In this document: positions 7,269-17,480 of the stretch, one piece after another
Position numbering within the stretch: the first letter of the stretch is position 1
Layout: the number at the start of each line of letters is the position of its first letter
Source of the DNA: Albidovulum sediminicola
GTDB lineage: Bacteria; Pseudomonadota; Alphaproteobacteria; Rhodobacterales; Rhodobacteraceae
Reading direction: 5' to 3'
DNA: 64,000 nucleotides
NCBI RefSeq assembly: GCF_025751575.1
Contig: NZ_JAOWLA010000003.1
Coordinates: forward strand, 1-64,000
Notes under the pieces: model-generated
The model's input: only the letters and a program-made list of their open reading frames with translations
What the model was told of the DNA's origin: nothing
Database searches by the model: none
Translations under genes and position numbers: made by a program

Positions 7269-8747
7269 ATGAAACGGTCAACGGGACTTGGTTCCTCCAC
7301 CCTGCTTGCGGCGCTCTGGTGCAGTTCCTCAGCCTTCGCGGACATCACGCCCGAAGAGGTCTGGCAAGGCTGGAGCGAACTGGCGCAGGGCTTCGGCCAG
7401 ACCGTCACCACCGCCTCCACCGAACGGCAGGGCGACACGCTTGTCGTGAGCGGCGTGGCGATGTCGCAAGACAACCTCGGCGTCGCCGCCGGTCTGACGA
7501 TCGAGGAGGTGCGGCTGCGCGACATGGGCGATGGCCGGGTCGAGGTGACGATGTCGCCGAGCGTGCCCTTCACCGCCTCCGGCGCGCCGGAAGGCGAAAC
7601 GCCGATCGAGATGAGCGCCACGATCACACAGTCGGGCCTGTCGCTGATCGCGTCGGGTACCGCCGATGACGTGACCTACGACTATTCCGTGCCGGTGCTC
7701 GCCCTGGCGATGGAAATGATGGACGGCGAAGAGGCCGCGCCCGTCAACATGACGGTCAATATCGCGGACAGTAGCGGAAGCTATCACGTCGTGTCGAACG
7801 CCGGAAAGTCCGGGACCTCCAGCTTCAACGCGGGGTCGGTGACCTATGACGTCAAGGGCACCGACGCCGCCTCGACCTTCGCCTTCGGCGGGTCGGTCGA
7901 GGGGCTGAGCGGAGCGGGCGAATTCAACCTGCCCGAGGGCGTGGACATGAGCAACATGGCCGAGGCGCTGCGCGCCGGGCTGCGCTTTGCCGGGTCCTAT
8001 GGCTATACCGCCGCGTCCGGGCAATCGCTGGTCGGAGGCGCGGAAGGCGGCAGTATCGACTACACCGCCGGTCCCGGAACGCTGCGGGTCGCGATGTCGC
8101 AGGACGGGCTGAACTACGGCGGCGATAGTGGCCTGATGTCGATGCAGATGCAGTTCGTGGAGTTCCCGGTGCCGATCGACTTCCAGGTCGGTGAATCCGC
8201 CTTCGACCTGACCATGCCGGTTTCGAAAAGCGACGAGACGCAGCCCTTCGGCCTGGTGATGAAGCTGATCGACGTGGAGGTGTCCGACATGCTTTGGGGC
8301 ATGTTCGATCCGACGGCGCAACTGCCCCGCGACCCCGCCACGCTGATCATCGACATCGCGGGCGATGGGACGCTTGGCATCGACATCTTTGATCCGGTGC
8401 AAATCGAATCCGTCGCCGACGCCCCTCCGGGCGAGGTCAGCTCCGTTACCATCAACGAGGTGAAGCTGAGCGCGGTCGGGGCGGAGCTGACCGGCTCGGG
8501 CGCGGCAAAGATCATCAATGGCGGCCCGATGCCGGTGCCGGATGGCGCGGTCGATCTGCGGCTCGTGGGCGCCAACGCGCTGATGCAGAAGCTTGTCACC
8601 ATGGGCCTGCTGCCCGAGGACCAGATGATGGGCGCGCAGATGATGCTCGGCCTTTTCGCGGTGCCCGACGGCGAGGACGCGCTGGCTTCGAAGATCGAGT
8701 TCAAGGAAGACGGCAGCATCTTTGCCAACGGCCAGCAGATCCAGTGA
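7269..8747 (+). CDS. DUF2125 domain-containing exported protein
   Basis: This 492-residue protein carries a signal peptide (MKRSTGLGSSTLLAALWCSS followed by SAFA and probable cleavage before DITPEEVW). The body is rich in beta-strand patterns (TLVVSGVAMSQDN, GRVEVTMSPSVPF) without catalytic motifs, as in Rhodobacterales DUF2125 proteins. It is acidic, as expected for a periplasmic protein, and may be associated with the envelope. The ATG at 7269 begins the signal peptide; the 150 bases upstream in the same frame are non-coding. A hairpin at 8769-8790 follows the gene. Function unknown. Confidence 0.82.
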   Translation: MKRSTGLGSSTLLAALWCSSSAFADITPEEVWQGWSELAQGFGQTVTTASTERQGDTLVVSGVAMSQDNLGVAAGLTIEEVRLRDMGDGRVEVTMSPSVPFTASGAPEGETPIEMSATITQSGLSLIASGTADDVTYDYSVPVLALAMEMMDGEEAAPVNMTVNIADSSGSYHVVSNAGKSGTSSFNAGSVTYDVKGTDAASTFAFGGSVEGLSGAGEFNLPEGVDMSNMAEALRAGLRFAGSYGYTAASGQSLVGGAEGGSIDYTAGPGTLRVAMSQDGLNYGGDSGLMSMQMQFVEFPVPIDFQVGESAFDLTMPVSKSDETQPFGLVMKLIDVEVSDMLWGMFDPTAQLPRDPATLIIDIAGDGTLGIDIFDPVQIESVADAPPGEVSSVTINEVKLSAVGAELTGSGAAKIINGGPMPVPDGAVDLRLVGANALMQKLVTMGLLPEDQMMGAQMMLGLFAVPDGEDALASKIEFKEDGSIFANGQQIQ

Positions 8748-8768
8748 CGATCTGATCGGCACCTGCGG

Positions 8769-8790
8769 CCGCCCGGTTTTCGCCGGGCGG
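8769..8790 (+). terminator. Hairpin after the DUF2125 gene
   Basis: CCGCCCGG (8769-8776) pairs with CCGGGCGG (8783-8790) across a six-base loop, 21 bases after the stop codon. The following TCGTTCC is only a weak T tract, so termination may be partial. Confidence 0.5.
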
Positions 8791-8878
8791 TCGTTCCATG
8801 CGCGGGCATCGCTTGCACGGCGATCGGCCAGCGCTTACCTGCGCTGTACATCACGGCGCAAGAGCACGGCGGAACATC

Positions 8879-10228
8879 ATGACGGCACCGACCCTCGAAT
8901 CCCTGACCCACCAGCTTCTCGATGCGGCGAAGAAGGCCGGGGCGGAGGCCGCCGACGCCATGGCTGTGGACGGCACAGCCCTGTCCATCGACGTGCGCAA
9001 GGGCAAGCTTGAGCAGGCCGAGCGGTCCGAGGGGGTGGAGATCGGGTTGCGGGTCCTGATCGGCAAGCGGCAGGCGGTGGTCTCGGCCTCCGACCTGTCG
9101 GCACGCACCATCGCCGACATGGCCGAACGCGCCGTCGCCATGGCCCGCGAGGCGCCCGAGGACGCGACGCTGGGCCTGGCCGATCCGACTGAACTGGCGC
9201 GGGGCTGGGACTTGGCCGCGCTGGAGCTTTGCGACGTGTCGCCCGAACCCGACCCCGCCGCGCTGGAGGCCGACGCCCGCCGGGCAGAGGCTGCGGCTCA
9301 ATCGGTCGCCGGTGTCACCCAGATCGATTCCGCCTCCGCCAGCTACAGCCGGCGCAGCGTTCACCTTGCCGCCACCAACGGGTTCTCGGGCGGGTACGCC
9401 CGCAGTTCGCGCGCGATCTCCGCCGTTGCGATTTCCGGTACCGGCCTCGGGATGGAGCGGGACTGGGCGGCCGAAAGCCGCACCTTCCAGGCCGACCTGC
9501 CCGATGCCGATGTGATCGGGCGGCTCGCCGGCGAACGGGCCGTCGCCCGCCATGGCGCGCGCAAGCCCAAGACGGGCGCCTACCCGGTGATCTATGACGA
9601 ACGCGTGGCCTCGGGTCTGGTCGGCCATGTGCTGGCGGCCATCAACGGAAGCGCCATCGTGCGCGGGGCCTCCTGGCTGCGCGACGCGCTGGGGGAGGAG
9701 ATCCTGCCCCGCGGCCTGTCGATCGTCGAGGACCCGTCGCGCCCGCGGATCTCCGCCTCTCGCCCCTTCGACGGGGAGGGGCTGGCGCCGCAGCGCCGCG
9801 CGATCGTCGAGGACGGCGTGCTGACCGGCTGGACGCTCGATCTGGGAACCGCGCGCAAGCTGGGGCTGGCCTCGACCGGCTCGGCGGTGCGCGGGCCCGG
9901 ATCCTCGCCCGCGCCGGGTGTCAGCAACATCGCCCTGACCCAGGGCGAGCGCCCGCGCGAGGCGCTGATCGCCGAGATGGGGACCGGGCTTCTGGTGACC
10001 TCGCTGATCGGGGCCTCCATCAACCCGACGACGGGCGACTATTCCCGCGGCGCCTCGGGCTTCTGGATCGAGGGCGGGCAGATCGCCTATCCCGTCAACG
10101 AATGCACCCTGGCGGGCAACCTCCGCGACATGATGCGCCGTATCACGCCCGCCAACGACGCGCGCGCGCATCTGTCCTATGTCGTGCCGAGCCTGCTGGT
10201 CGAGGGGCTGATGCTGGCGGGGGAGTGA
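8879..10228 (+). CDS. pmbA: TldD/PmbA family protein (PmbA/TldE-like)
   Basis: This 449-residue cytosolic protein belongs to the TldD/TldE(PmbA) family, whose heterodimer degrades unfolded peptides and matures some RiPPs. Family features include the N-terminal AEAADAMAVDGTALSIDVRKG and ERSEGVEIGLRVLIG, the central YPVIYDERVASGLVGHVLAA, and the C-terminal SPAPGVSNIAL and GASINPTTGDYSRGASGFWI. No HExxxH metal motif is present, which points to the PmbA/TldE partner rather than the catalytic TldD. No tldD is visible in the window. The ATG at 8879 opens MTAPTLESLTHQLLDAAKKA. Confidence 0.9.
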   Translation: MTAPTLESLTHQLLDAAKKAGAEAADAMAVDGTALSIDVRKGKLEQAERSEGVEIGLRVLIGKRQAVVSASDLSARTIADMAERAVAMAREAPEDATLGLADPTELARGWDLAALELCDVSPEPDPAALEADARRAEAAAQSVAGVTQIDSASASYSRRSVHLAATNGFSGGYARSSRAISAVAISGTGLGMERDWAAESRTFQADLPDADVIGRLAGERAVARHGARKPKTGAYPVIYDERVASGLVGHVLAAINGSAIVRGASWLRDALGEEILPRGLSIVEDPSRPRISASRPFDGEGLAPQRRAIVEDGVLTGWTLDLGTARKLGLASTGSAVRGPGSSPAPGVSNIALTQGERPREALIAEMGTGLLVTSLIGASINPTTGDYSRGASGFWIEGGQIAYPVNECTLAGNLRDMMRRITPANDARAHLSYVVPSLLVEGLMLAGE

Positions 10229-10259
10229 GGGCTCGGGTTGAGGCGGTGCGCGCCGCGCC

Positions 10260-10288
10260 TTGACGCTGGACGGCCCTGCGCCTAGTCG
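10260..10288 (+). promoter_or_regulatory. Possible promoter of the GT25 gene
   Basis: TTGACG (10260-10265), a 17-base spacer and TAGTCG (10283-10288) lie 33 bases before the ATG at 10322. The -10 element is weak. Confidence 0.25.
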
Positions 10289-10321
10289 AGGCTTCATCTT
10301 GCGGGTTGGCCGGGGGCCGGT

Positions 10322-11095
10322 ATGGACGTGCTTGTCATCAATCTCGCCGGTTCGACGGAGCGCATGGCCTTCCAGTCGCGCCAGCTTGCGGCACTGGGCC
10401 TGCCTTTCGAGCGGGTCGAAGCCGTCTCAGCCGATGCCGCCTCCGCCTTGCGGTCGGAGAACTACTGGGAAAGCTGGGAACGCCCGCTGAGACCGGCCGA
10501 GCGCGCCTGCCTTCTGAGCCATGTCGCGGCCTGGGAAACTATCGCCGCCCGTGGCCGGCCCGCGCTTGTCCTGGAAGACGATGCGGTTCTGTCGCGCCGG
10601 GTGCCGGCGCTTCTGGCGGGCCTCGCCAATATGGGCGGCCTGGACCATGTGTCGCTTGAGGTGCGCGGGCGCAAGAAGCTGCTGGGCCTTCACCCGCGCG
10701 AGGTAGCCGGGCTGAAGCTCAGCCGGCTCTATCAGGACCGGACCGGGGCCGCCGCCTATGTCCTTTGGCCTGCGGGGGCAGATAAGCTGGTTGCAAGGGC
10801 TGGCCGGAAGGTGGCACTTGCCGATGCGCTCATCGCCACCGCCTATGACCTGTCAAGCTGGCAGGCCGAACCTGCGCAGGCGGTCCAACTCGACGTGTGC
10901 GCTTGGTACGGCCTGACACCCCCGATCGAGACCCGCTCCACAATCGATGGTGTCAGTGCGGCGCGTCCCGCGCCAGCCTCCGCACAGAGGTGGCGGCGCA
11001 TCGCCATGCAATTGCGGCTGGCCCTGCGTGGACCGACCCATCTCGGGCGGGCGCGCTGGCGACGCGTTCCGCTCGACCCATCCGACTTTCGCTAG
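10322..11095 (+). CDS. Glycosyltransferase family 25 protein (LPS/surface glycan)
   Basis: This 257-residue protein is a GT25 (LOS biosynthesis, LpsA/LgtB-type) glycosyltransferase. It starts MDVLVINLAGSTERM, shows the family's CLLSHVAAWE (GxxGCxxSHxxxW-like) near residue 62-71 and the acidic LVLEDDAVL near 82-90, which takes the place of a metal-binding DxD. There is no signal peptide, so it acts on the cytoplasmic face of the inner membrane, adding a sugar to lipooligosaccharide or a related glycan. It converges on the gene at 11092-11835 and the two stops share one CTAG. With the two leftward genes beyond it, it forms a small glycan cluster between pmbA and pnp. Confidence 0.88.
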   Translation: MDVLVINLAGSTERMAFQSRQLAALGLPFERVEAVSADAASALRSENYWESWERPLRPAERACLLSHVAAWETIAARGRPALVLEDDAVLSRRVPALLAGLANMGGLDHVSLEVRGRKKLLGLHPREVAGLKLSRLYQDRTGAAAYVLWPAGADKLVARAGRKVALADALIATAYDLSSWQAEPAQAVQLDVCAWYGLTPPIETRSTIDGVSAARPAPASAQRWRRIAMQLRLALRGPTHLGRARWRRVPLDPSDFR

Positions 11096-11835
11096 CCCTC
11101 GTCGCTCCACCATCCCGTGCGGTCGCGGCGGTGCAGCGCGCGCAGCCGGGCGAAGGCGGTGTCGTTGACCTGAAGCCGGTCATAGATCGTCTTCAGGATG
11201 GCTCCGGCGACGCCTTCGGCGAAAAAGGGCTCAAGCCGCCAGTACATGTTGCGTAGCGTGTCGTCGGTACCCACGGTAAAAACCGAAGTGCCCTCGAAGA
11301 GCGGAACCAGATCCGTCTGAAGTTTCTCGATGCGTGCGGCAATGGGCTCCAGCGTCTCCGCGCCGCGGATGTAGCGATCGGACTCGCAGACCTTCACGGT
11401 ATTGGCCAGCAAGGCGGCCATCATCGCGATCGCCCGTTCGCTGTCTTGCCCGTGCTCGGCAAGGGTATCGGCCGCCGAAATCAGCCAGCGCAGGTTCAGA
11501 TGGCCGCACAGGAATGCGGCTTCCTGGCGCCAGAGAGCGAAGAACTGCGCCAAGGTCTCCTCTAGCCGGAATTCGCGCCGGATCAGAACGATCAGCCTGG
11601 CATGGTGAAAGACAAGCTCCGGCTGACCGGAAAATTCGCGGCGAAGGTTTTCCAGATGTGTATCGAGCGATTTGGCCGAGCCCCGCGTCTGCACCGCCTC
11701 ACCCGCTTCGATGATCCGGTCCCGCATCGCGACAAGATCGGCATCGGCCGCCACATGGCGCTTGGCCCCCCAGCGCTTGCGGTGCTGGTTGAGCGAGAGG
11801 AACCGTTCGAGCCTCAGCTTCTTTCGCTCGACCAT
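11092..11835 (-). CDS. Hypothetical protein in glycan cluster
   Basis: This 247-residue, Arg/Leu-rich and probably all-helical soluble protein begins MVERKKLRLERFLSLNQHRK. No signal peptide, membrane segment or recognisable catalytic motif is visible. It starts six bases after the stop of the upstream sugar transferase gene (11842-12777), so the two form one transcription unit. A GAAGAG stretch precedes its ATG. Its stop overlaps the stop of the convergent GT25 gene within a shared CTAG. Cluster context suggests a role in surface glycan assembly; this is inference only. Confidence 0.7.
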   Translation of the reverse strand: MVERKKLRLERFLSLNQHRKRWGAKRHVAADADLVAMRDRIIEAGEAVQTRGSAKSLDTHLENLRREFSGQPELVFHHARLIVLIRREFRLEETLAQFFALWRQEAAFLCGHLNLRWLISAADTLAEHGQDSERAIAMMAALLANTVKVCESDRYIRGAETLEPIAARIEKLQTDLVPLFEGTSVFTVGTDDTLRNMYWRLEPFFAEGVAGAILKTIYDRLQVNDTAFARLRALHRRDRTGWWSDEG

Positions 11836-11841
11836 CGCTCT

Positions 11842-12777
11842 TCAAAGTCCCGCGGCATGAAGGGGGCGAGAGAAAATCGTCTCCACGCCTGTCTCAGAAC
11901 TGAAATCGTATTGCGCCACGGCGCGTTTGAACGTGTCGGAGAGATCATCGCTACCAAGTTCATCGCGTATCTTCGCCGAGGCATTCACGAACGCCTTCAA
12001 CTCTCGCGAGGCTTGCTTTTGGTCAATGAAGGGCCGGATCTTGCGGTCGAAGGGGTAGTACAAAAGCCCGTCGCGAAGATCGCGGATCTTCGGTCTGGGA
12101 AAGCGGAAGATGCCTGGGTTCAGCCACATGCTTGCGAGCGGCTCGTGGCGTGCGACGGTGAACCACGCGAGGCTAAGGAGAACCTGATCCCAGACGTGGG
12201 GATTGGCAGCACATAGCTGTGACCAAGTCTGGACAAGCTTTTCCGCCGCAGGAGATTTCCCAAAGTACAGAAACCCGGACAGATCCTCCCAACCGCCGCG
12301 ACGGACTATGGCGAAATCAAATGGGTTCTCGCACAGGAAGCCGACGGGGCGAAGTACCGCCGCATCTGCATCGAGCCAGCAGATCGGGCCCTCCGTTTCA
12401 GCCCAGACCCGTTCGATGAATCGCGCCTTTAATCCGGTGTTCGCGACCCACGAGCCGCGCGAAGGGATGGCCTCGATGCGATGCGGTAGGCCATAGCGGT
12501 CAAGCGAGGCCCGAAGCTGCGCGGCCAGCGCTTCGTACGGCGTGTCGCTGGTGTAGTAGGACACGAAGAGCGGTGGCGTGCCGCCTTCGGTCCTGAGCAT
12601 TCTGATCTCCTCAGGGAGGCTAGCCGTACAAGCAATATCCCCCGCTTTCGGATCCCGGATATGGGCGACGATTCTCTTGCCGCTGGACAAGGCATCATCC
12701 AGCGATCGTGGCGAAAGACCCGCACGCGCGAGATACTCTTTCGGTGTCACGTCGAGCTCGCTTTCTTGTTTGTTCAA
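11842..12777 (-). CDS. Putative nucleotide-sugar glycosyltransferase with DxD motif
   Basis: This 311-residue protein carries PICWLDADAAVLR near residue 130, a DxD motif of the kind that coordinates divalent metal and UDP-sugar in GT-A fold enzymes. It is preceded by GLKARFIERVWAE and followed by a substrate-side stretch with VWDQVLLSLAW. This pattern fits the nucleotide-diphospho-sugar transferase group. The start is a TTG at 12777, supported by AGGGG six bases upstream; no nearby in-frame ATG exists. It is the first gene of a leftward two-gene unit and is separated from pnp by the pnp terminator. Donor and acceptor sugars are unknown. Confidence 0.7.
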   Translation of the reverse strand: MNKQESELDVTPKEYLARAGLSPRSLDDALSSGKRIVAHIRDPKAGDIACTASLPEEIRMLRTEGGTPPLFVSYYTSDTPYEALAAQLRASLDRYGLPHRIEAIPSRGSWVANTGLKARFIERVWAETEGPICWLDADAAVLRPVGFLCENPFDFAIVRRGGWEDLSGFLYFGKSPAAEKLVQTWSQLCAANPHVWDQVLLSLAWFTVARHEPLASMWLNPGIFRFPRPKIRDLRDGLLYYPFDRKIRPFIDQKQASRELKAFVNASAKIRDELGSDDLSDTFKRAVAQYDFSSETGVETIFSRPLHAAGL

Positions 12778-12813
12778 AATGAACCCCTGCTCTCTGCTAC
12801 TATGCGGCGCACG

Positions 12814-12845
12814 AAAAAAGAAGCCCCGGACGGGTCCGGGGCTTC
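12814..12845 (-). terminator. Rho-independent terminator of pnp
   Basis: GAAGCCCCGGA (12820-12830) pairs perfectly with TCCGGGGCTTC (12835-12845) around a four-base loop. On the minus strand the stem is followed by six T residues (12819-12814). It begins 22 bases after the pnp stop codon. Confidence 0.9.
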
Positions 12846-12866
12846 TGGTAACGCGAGTTCAGCAGA

Positions 12867-15017
<2,151 letters not shown>

Positions 15018-15032
15018 ATATCGGTTCCTCAG

Positions 15033-15059
15033 GGGACGGCCCGGCCCTCCGGGTGTCCC
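15033..15059 (-). promoter_or_regulatory. Hairpin in the pnp leader just upstream of the ribosome binding site
   Basis: GGGAC at 15033-15037 pairs with GTCCC at 15055-15059, and an inner CCGG/CCGG stem (15041-15044 with 15049-15052) closes the structure. It ends a few bases before the GAGGAAC ribosome binding site of pnp. PNPase controls its own leader hairpin in E. coli; a similar role here is inference. Confidence 0.35.
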
Positions 15060-15247
15060 GTTCATATGGCGGCCCCATTGCCGCCGCCCCCAATCCTATC
15101 GCATGCGCCCGGGGGCATGGGCTCACGTCACAGATGCGCGGGGCCATACAGGAAAACGGGCGGGTTGGGAAGGGACTTGCGCGGTGACTTACGGGTGGAT
15201 CATATGGGTCGCAGGCGTTCATTCTTCCTTAAACTGATTACGACGAG

Positions 15248-15934
15248 GTGCATGTGCAACCTACTCCGACAGACCACGCGAGAATTCGCCGGTACGCCGG
15301 TCCCTTTGAAAATCAGATACTTTATCGAATGTGCCTCGATTATCCGAAGCACGACGACGCCTACATCAACGCGGGTAAGCTGATTGCGATCGGACGTATC
15401 TATGCGGCTTCACCTCAACGAGGTGCAGGAAGACCTAGTGACAAAGGCGTCGATTTCTTCGCGCACTTGGGCCGCTCTCTTGTTCATCTCGGATTGGATG
15501 AAATGCTCGCTTCTGTCGGAGAACTGGATCGTCCGGATGACGAGAGCGTTCTAAAACGCTCTGTCGGAATACACGACGCCTTGGTTCAGTTTCTGGAGAA
15601 GGCTAGCCGGGAATTGACGACGGGCAAAGTGCGCAAGCAAGCGTCTTTCGCCTCAAAGTATCTGCATTTTCATCGGCCGAACGCATTCCTGATTATGGAC
15701 AGCCGTGCGAGGGCTGCCCTTCGGCACCTGAGATGCGGCGGCAACATGAGTAACTATGAGGAATTTTGCCGGAGCGTCCTCCAAAAATACATACCAAAAT
15801 ATCTTCCGGAAGCGAGTTGCAGTGATTGGACGCCAAGAGCGGTGGACTGCAATCTCTTGAATGTTGCTAAGGAAGCCGCACCCAGTTCGGGTCATGTTTT
15901 TGACCTCGCTGCGTGCGAACGTAATTGGCACTGA
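15248..15934 (+). CDS. Protein of unknown function inserted between rpsO and pnp, opposite strand
   Basis: This frame of about 226-228 residues uses a GTG start, either at 15248 or at 15254; GAGG at 15244-15247 fits the latter better. The protein has YINAGKLIAIGRIYAAS near residue 40 and FASKYLHFHRPNAFLIMDSR near residue 137. The second motif looks familiar from uncharacterised bacterial proteins, but I cannot name a family. There is no signal peptide or membrane segment. Codon use is clearly more AT-rich than in both neighbours (AAA, ATA, TTT and ACT codons are common near the end), which suggests recent acquisition. It lies on the plus strand between two minus-strand genes usually adjacent in bacteria. 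Function unknown. Confidence 0.7.
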   Translation: MHVQPTPTDHARIRRYAGPFENQILYRMCLDYPKHDDAYINAGKLIAIGRIYAASPQRGAGRPSDKGVDFFAHLGRSLVHLGLDEMLASVGELDRPDDESVLKRSVGIHDALVQFLEKASRELTTGKVRKQASFASKYLHFHRPNAFLIMDSRARAALRHLRCGGNMSNYEEFCRSVLQKYIPKYLPEASCSDWTPRAVDCNLLNVAKEAAPSSGHVFDLAACERNWH

Positions 15935-15950
15935 TCTGCCCCACCAAACC

Positions 15951-15980
15951 AAAACGCCCGCGCCTTTCGGCACGGGCGTT
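15951..15980 (-). terminator. Rho-independent terminator of rpsO
   Basis: AACGCCCG followed by CGCC (15953-15964) pairs with GGCACGGGCGTT (15969-15980) around a short loop. On the minus strand the stem ends in GTTTTGGTTTGG. It lies about 24 bases after the rpsO stop, so rpsO transcripts would largely end before the inserted gene and pnp. Confidence 0.8.
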
Positions 15981-16003
15981 CAAGTCCGTCAGACGGAACG
16001 CGA

Positions 16004-16273
16004 TCAGCGGCGCAGGCCGAGTTTCGCGATCAGCACGTTGTAACGCGCGGCGTCTTTCTTCTTGAGGTAGTCCAGAAGCTTGCGGCGCTGGGCGACCATC
16101 ATCAGCAGACCGCGGCGGGAATGGTTGTCCTTCGCGTGGGTCTTGAAGTGGCCGGTCAGCGTGGCGATGCGCGACGACAGGATCGCGACCTGAACCTCGG
16201 GCGAACCGGTGTCGCCTTCCTTGGTCGCGTATTCCTTCATCAGGCGGGCTTTTTCTTCAGCGGTGATCGACAT
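16004..16273 (-). CDS. rpsO: 30S ribosomal protein S15
   Basis: This 89-residue protein has the standard S15 length and sequence: [20 protein letters not shown], then [42 protein letters not shown] and a C-terminal GLRR. S15 binds 16S rRNA helices and organises the central domain of the small subunit. AAAGGAG stands eight bases before the ATG at 16273. A terminator follows at 15951-15980. In most alphaproteobacteria pnp would come next; here an opposite-strand gene intervenes. Confidence 0.98.
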   Translation of the reverse strand: MSITAEEKARLMKEYATKEGDTGSPEVQVAILSSRIATLTGHFKTHAKDNHSRRGLLMMVAQRRKLLDYLKKKDAARYNVLIAKLGLRR

Positions 16274-16364
16274 CGGGGTCTCCTTTCGAAAAGGGGTTAT
16301 GGCGCAAGCCGGGATGTCGTCCAGCAGGGCCCGTGGAGGTCCGCCTTTTTCCGGCGGATGCGCG

Positions 16365-16393
16365 CATATAGGGGAAAACGCGCGCGATGAAAA
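16365..16393 (-). promoter_or_regulatory. Likely sigma70-type promoter of rpsO
   Basis: On the minus strand TTTTCA (16393-16388) and TATATG (16370-16365) are separated by 17 bases. Initiation here gives a leader of about 85 bases that includes a CCGCC/GGCGG hairpin near 16340-16356, whose loop is rich in A on this strand. Confidence 0.4.
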
Positions 16394-16424
16394 GCGGGAA
16401 TCGGCCGCCGGGGCTCGCCGCCGC

Positions 16425-17366
16425 TCAGGATGCGGTGACAAGGGCGATCCGGGCGGGATCGACCTCTGGGCCGCCGGGCAGTTCCGCGACCAGTTCTCCG
16501 TCCAGCAGGATGCGGGTCTGCGCCTCGGGCGCGCCGCTGTCGCCCACATATTCCACCGTGACCTCGGGGGCAGGGTGCGCGGCGGGATCGTAGACGATGC
16601 AAAGCGCGTCCTGGGTGGGGTCGAAGTCGCCGATGGTCGCGGCGTCGCCCTCGCCGGTCAGCCAGTCGCCAAGGGTGAAGACATCGGCCCCCGGGCCGCC
16701 GTTCGCCCAGTCCGACCGGCCCAGGACGATGCGGTCGTTGCCCGTGCCGCCGTTAAGGAAGTCGCGCCCGTCGAGATCGGCCCCCGTGCCGTCGGGAACA
16801 CGCCCATCGAGCGTGTCATTGCCTGCGCCGCCCTGCAGGTAGTCCTGCCCGAGCCCGCCCGTGAGGCTGTCGTCGCCGTCCGATCCGTGCAGCGCGTCAT
16901 CGCCCGCGCCCCCGTCCAGCGTGTCGTTCCCGGCCCCGCCGATCAGGCTGTCCCGCCCCGCGCCCCCGGACAGCCAATCCTGCCCGAATTCGCCTGTCAG
17001 CGTGTCGTCGCCCGGCCCCCCTTCCAGCCTGTCATCCCCGCCCCCCCCGTTCAGGCGGTCATCGTCCGGGCCGCCCGACAGAAGGTCCGCGCCCGCGCCG
17101 CCCAAAAGGTCGTCGTTGCCCGGCCCGCCCAAGATCGTATCGTCGCCCGCGTAGCCGTGGATCTGGTCGTCGCCGCCCAGACCGTCCAGCCCCTCGTCCG
17201 CGTCGGTGCCCGACAGGATGTCCGCAGCCTCGGTTCCCGTCGTTCCGCCGGCTGCGTGCGGCTTTGCGCTGGCGGGGTCCTCCTCCTCCGGCGCGGGCGC
17301 TTCGTCGAACATGTCCAGAACTGCGCCCAGCGCGAACAGGCCCAGTATTCCTGCCAGAAGCAGCAT
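16425..17366 (-). CDS. Membrane-anchored RTX-type calcium-binding repeat protein
   Basis: The ATG at 17366 gives 313 residues; a GTG at 17375 is an alternative overlapping the GAGAGG ribosome binding site. An N-terminal hydrophobic segment ([20 protein letters not shown]) is followed by an acidic linker. Then come about ten GGxGxDxLx nonapeptides between residues 50 and 200 (such as [20 protein letters not shown]). In this family these fold into a parallel beta-roll on binding calcium. The C-terminal 100 residues hold a [15 protein letters not shown] repeat and a short beta domain. The N-terminal anchor is unusual for type I secreted RTX proteins, which lack one. Function unknown; no secretion genes are adjacent. 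Confidence 0.82.
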   Translation of the reverse strand: MLLLAGILGLFALGAVLDMFDEAPAPEEEDPASAKPHAAGGTTGTEAADILSGTDADEGLDGLGGDDQIHGYAGDDTILGGPGNDDLLGGAGADLLSGGPDDDRLNGGGGDDRLEGGPGDDTLTGEFGQDWLSGGAGRDSLIGGAGNDTLDGGAGDDALHGSDGDDSLTGGLGQDYLQGGAGNDTLDGRVPDGTGADLDGRDFLNGGTGNDRIVLGRSDWANGGPGADVFTLGDWLTGEGDAATIGDFDPTQDALCIVYDPAAHPAPEVTVEYVGDSGAPEAQTRILLDGELVAELPGGPEVDPARIALVTAS

Positions 17367-17480
17367 TGTGGCCACCCTCTCATTTCCGGCGCAAGCCGCG
17401 CCACCCCGGGGCGCATTGGGCCGGACCAGGGGTTAAGGCTAGGCGAAGGCGGAGGGCGGTCGCTCCAATTGTCGGCACTT

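Noticed and set aside
16425-17366. DNA tandem repeat array
   Set aside because: The periodicity is explained by RTX nonapeptide codons and varies in sequence, so it is not a separate repeat.
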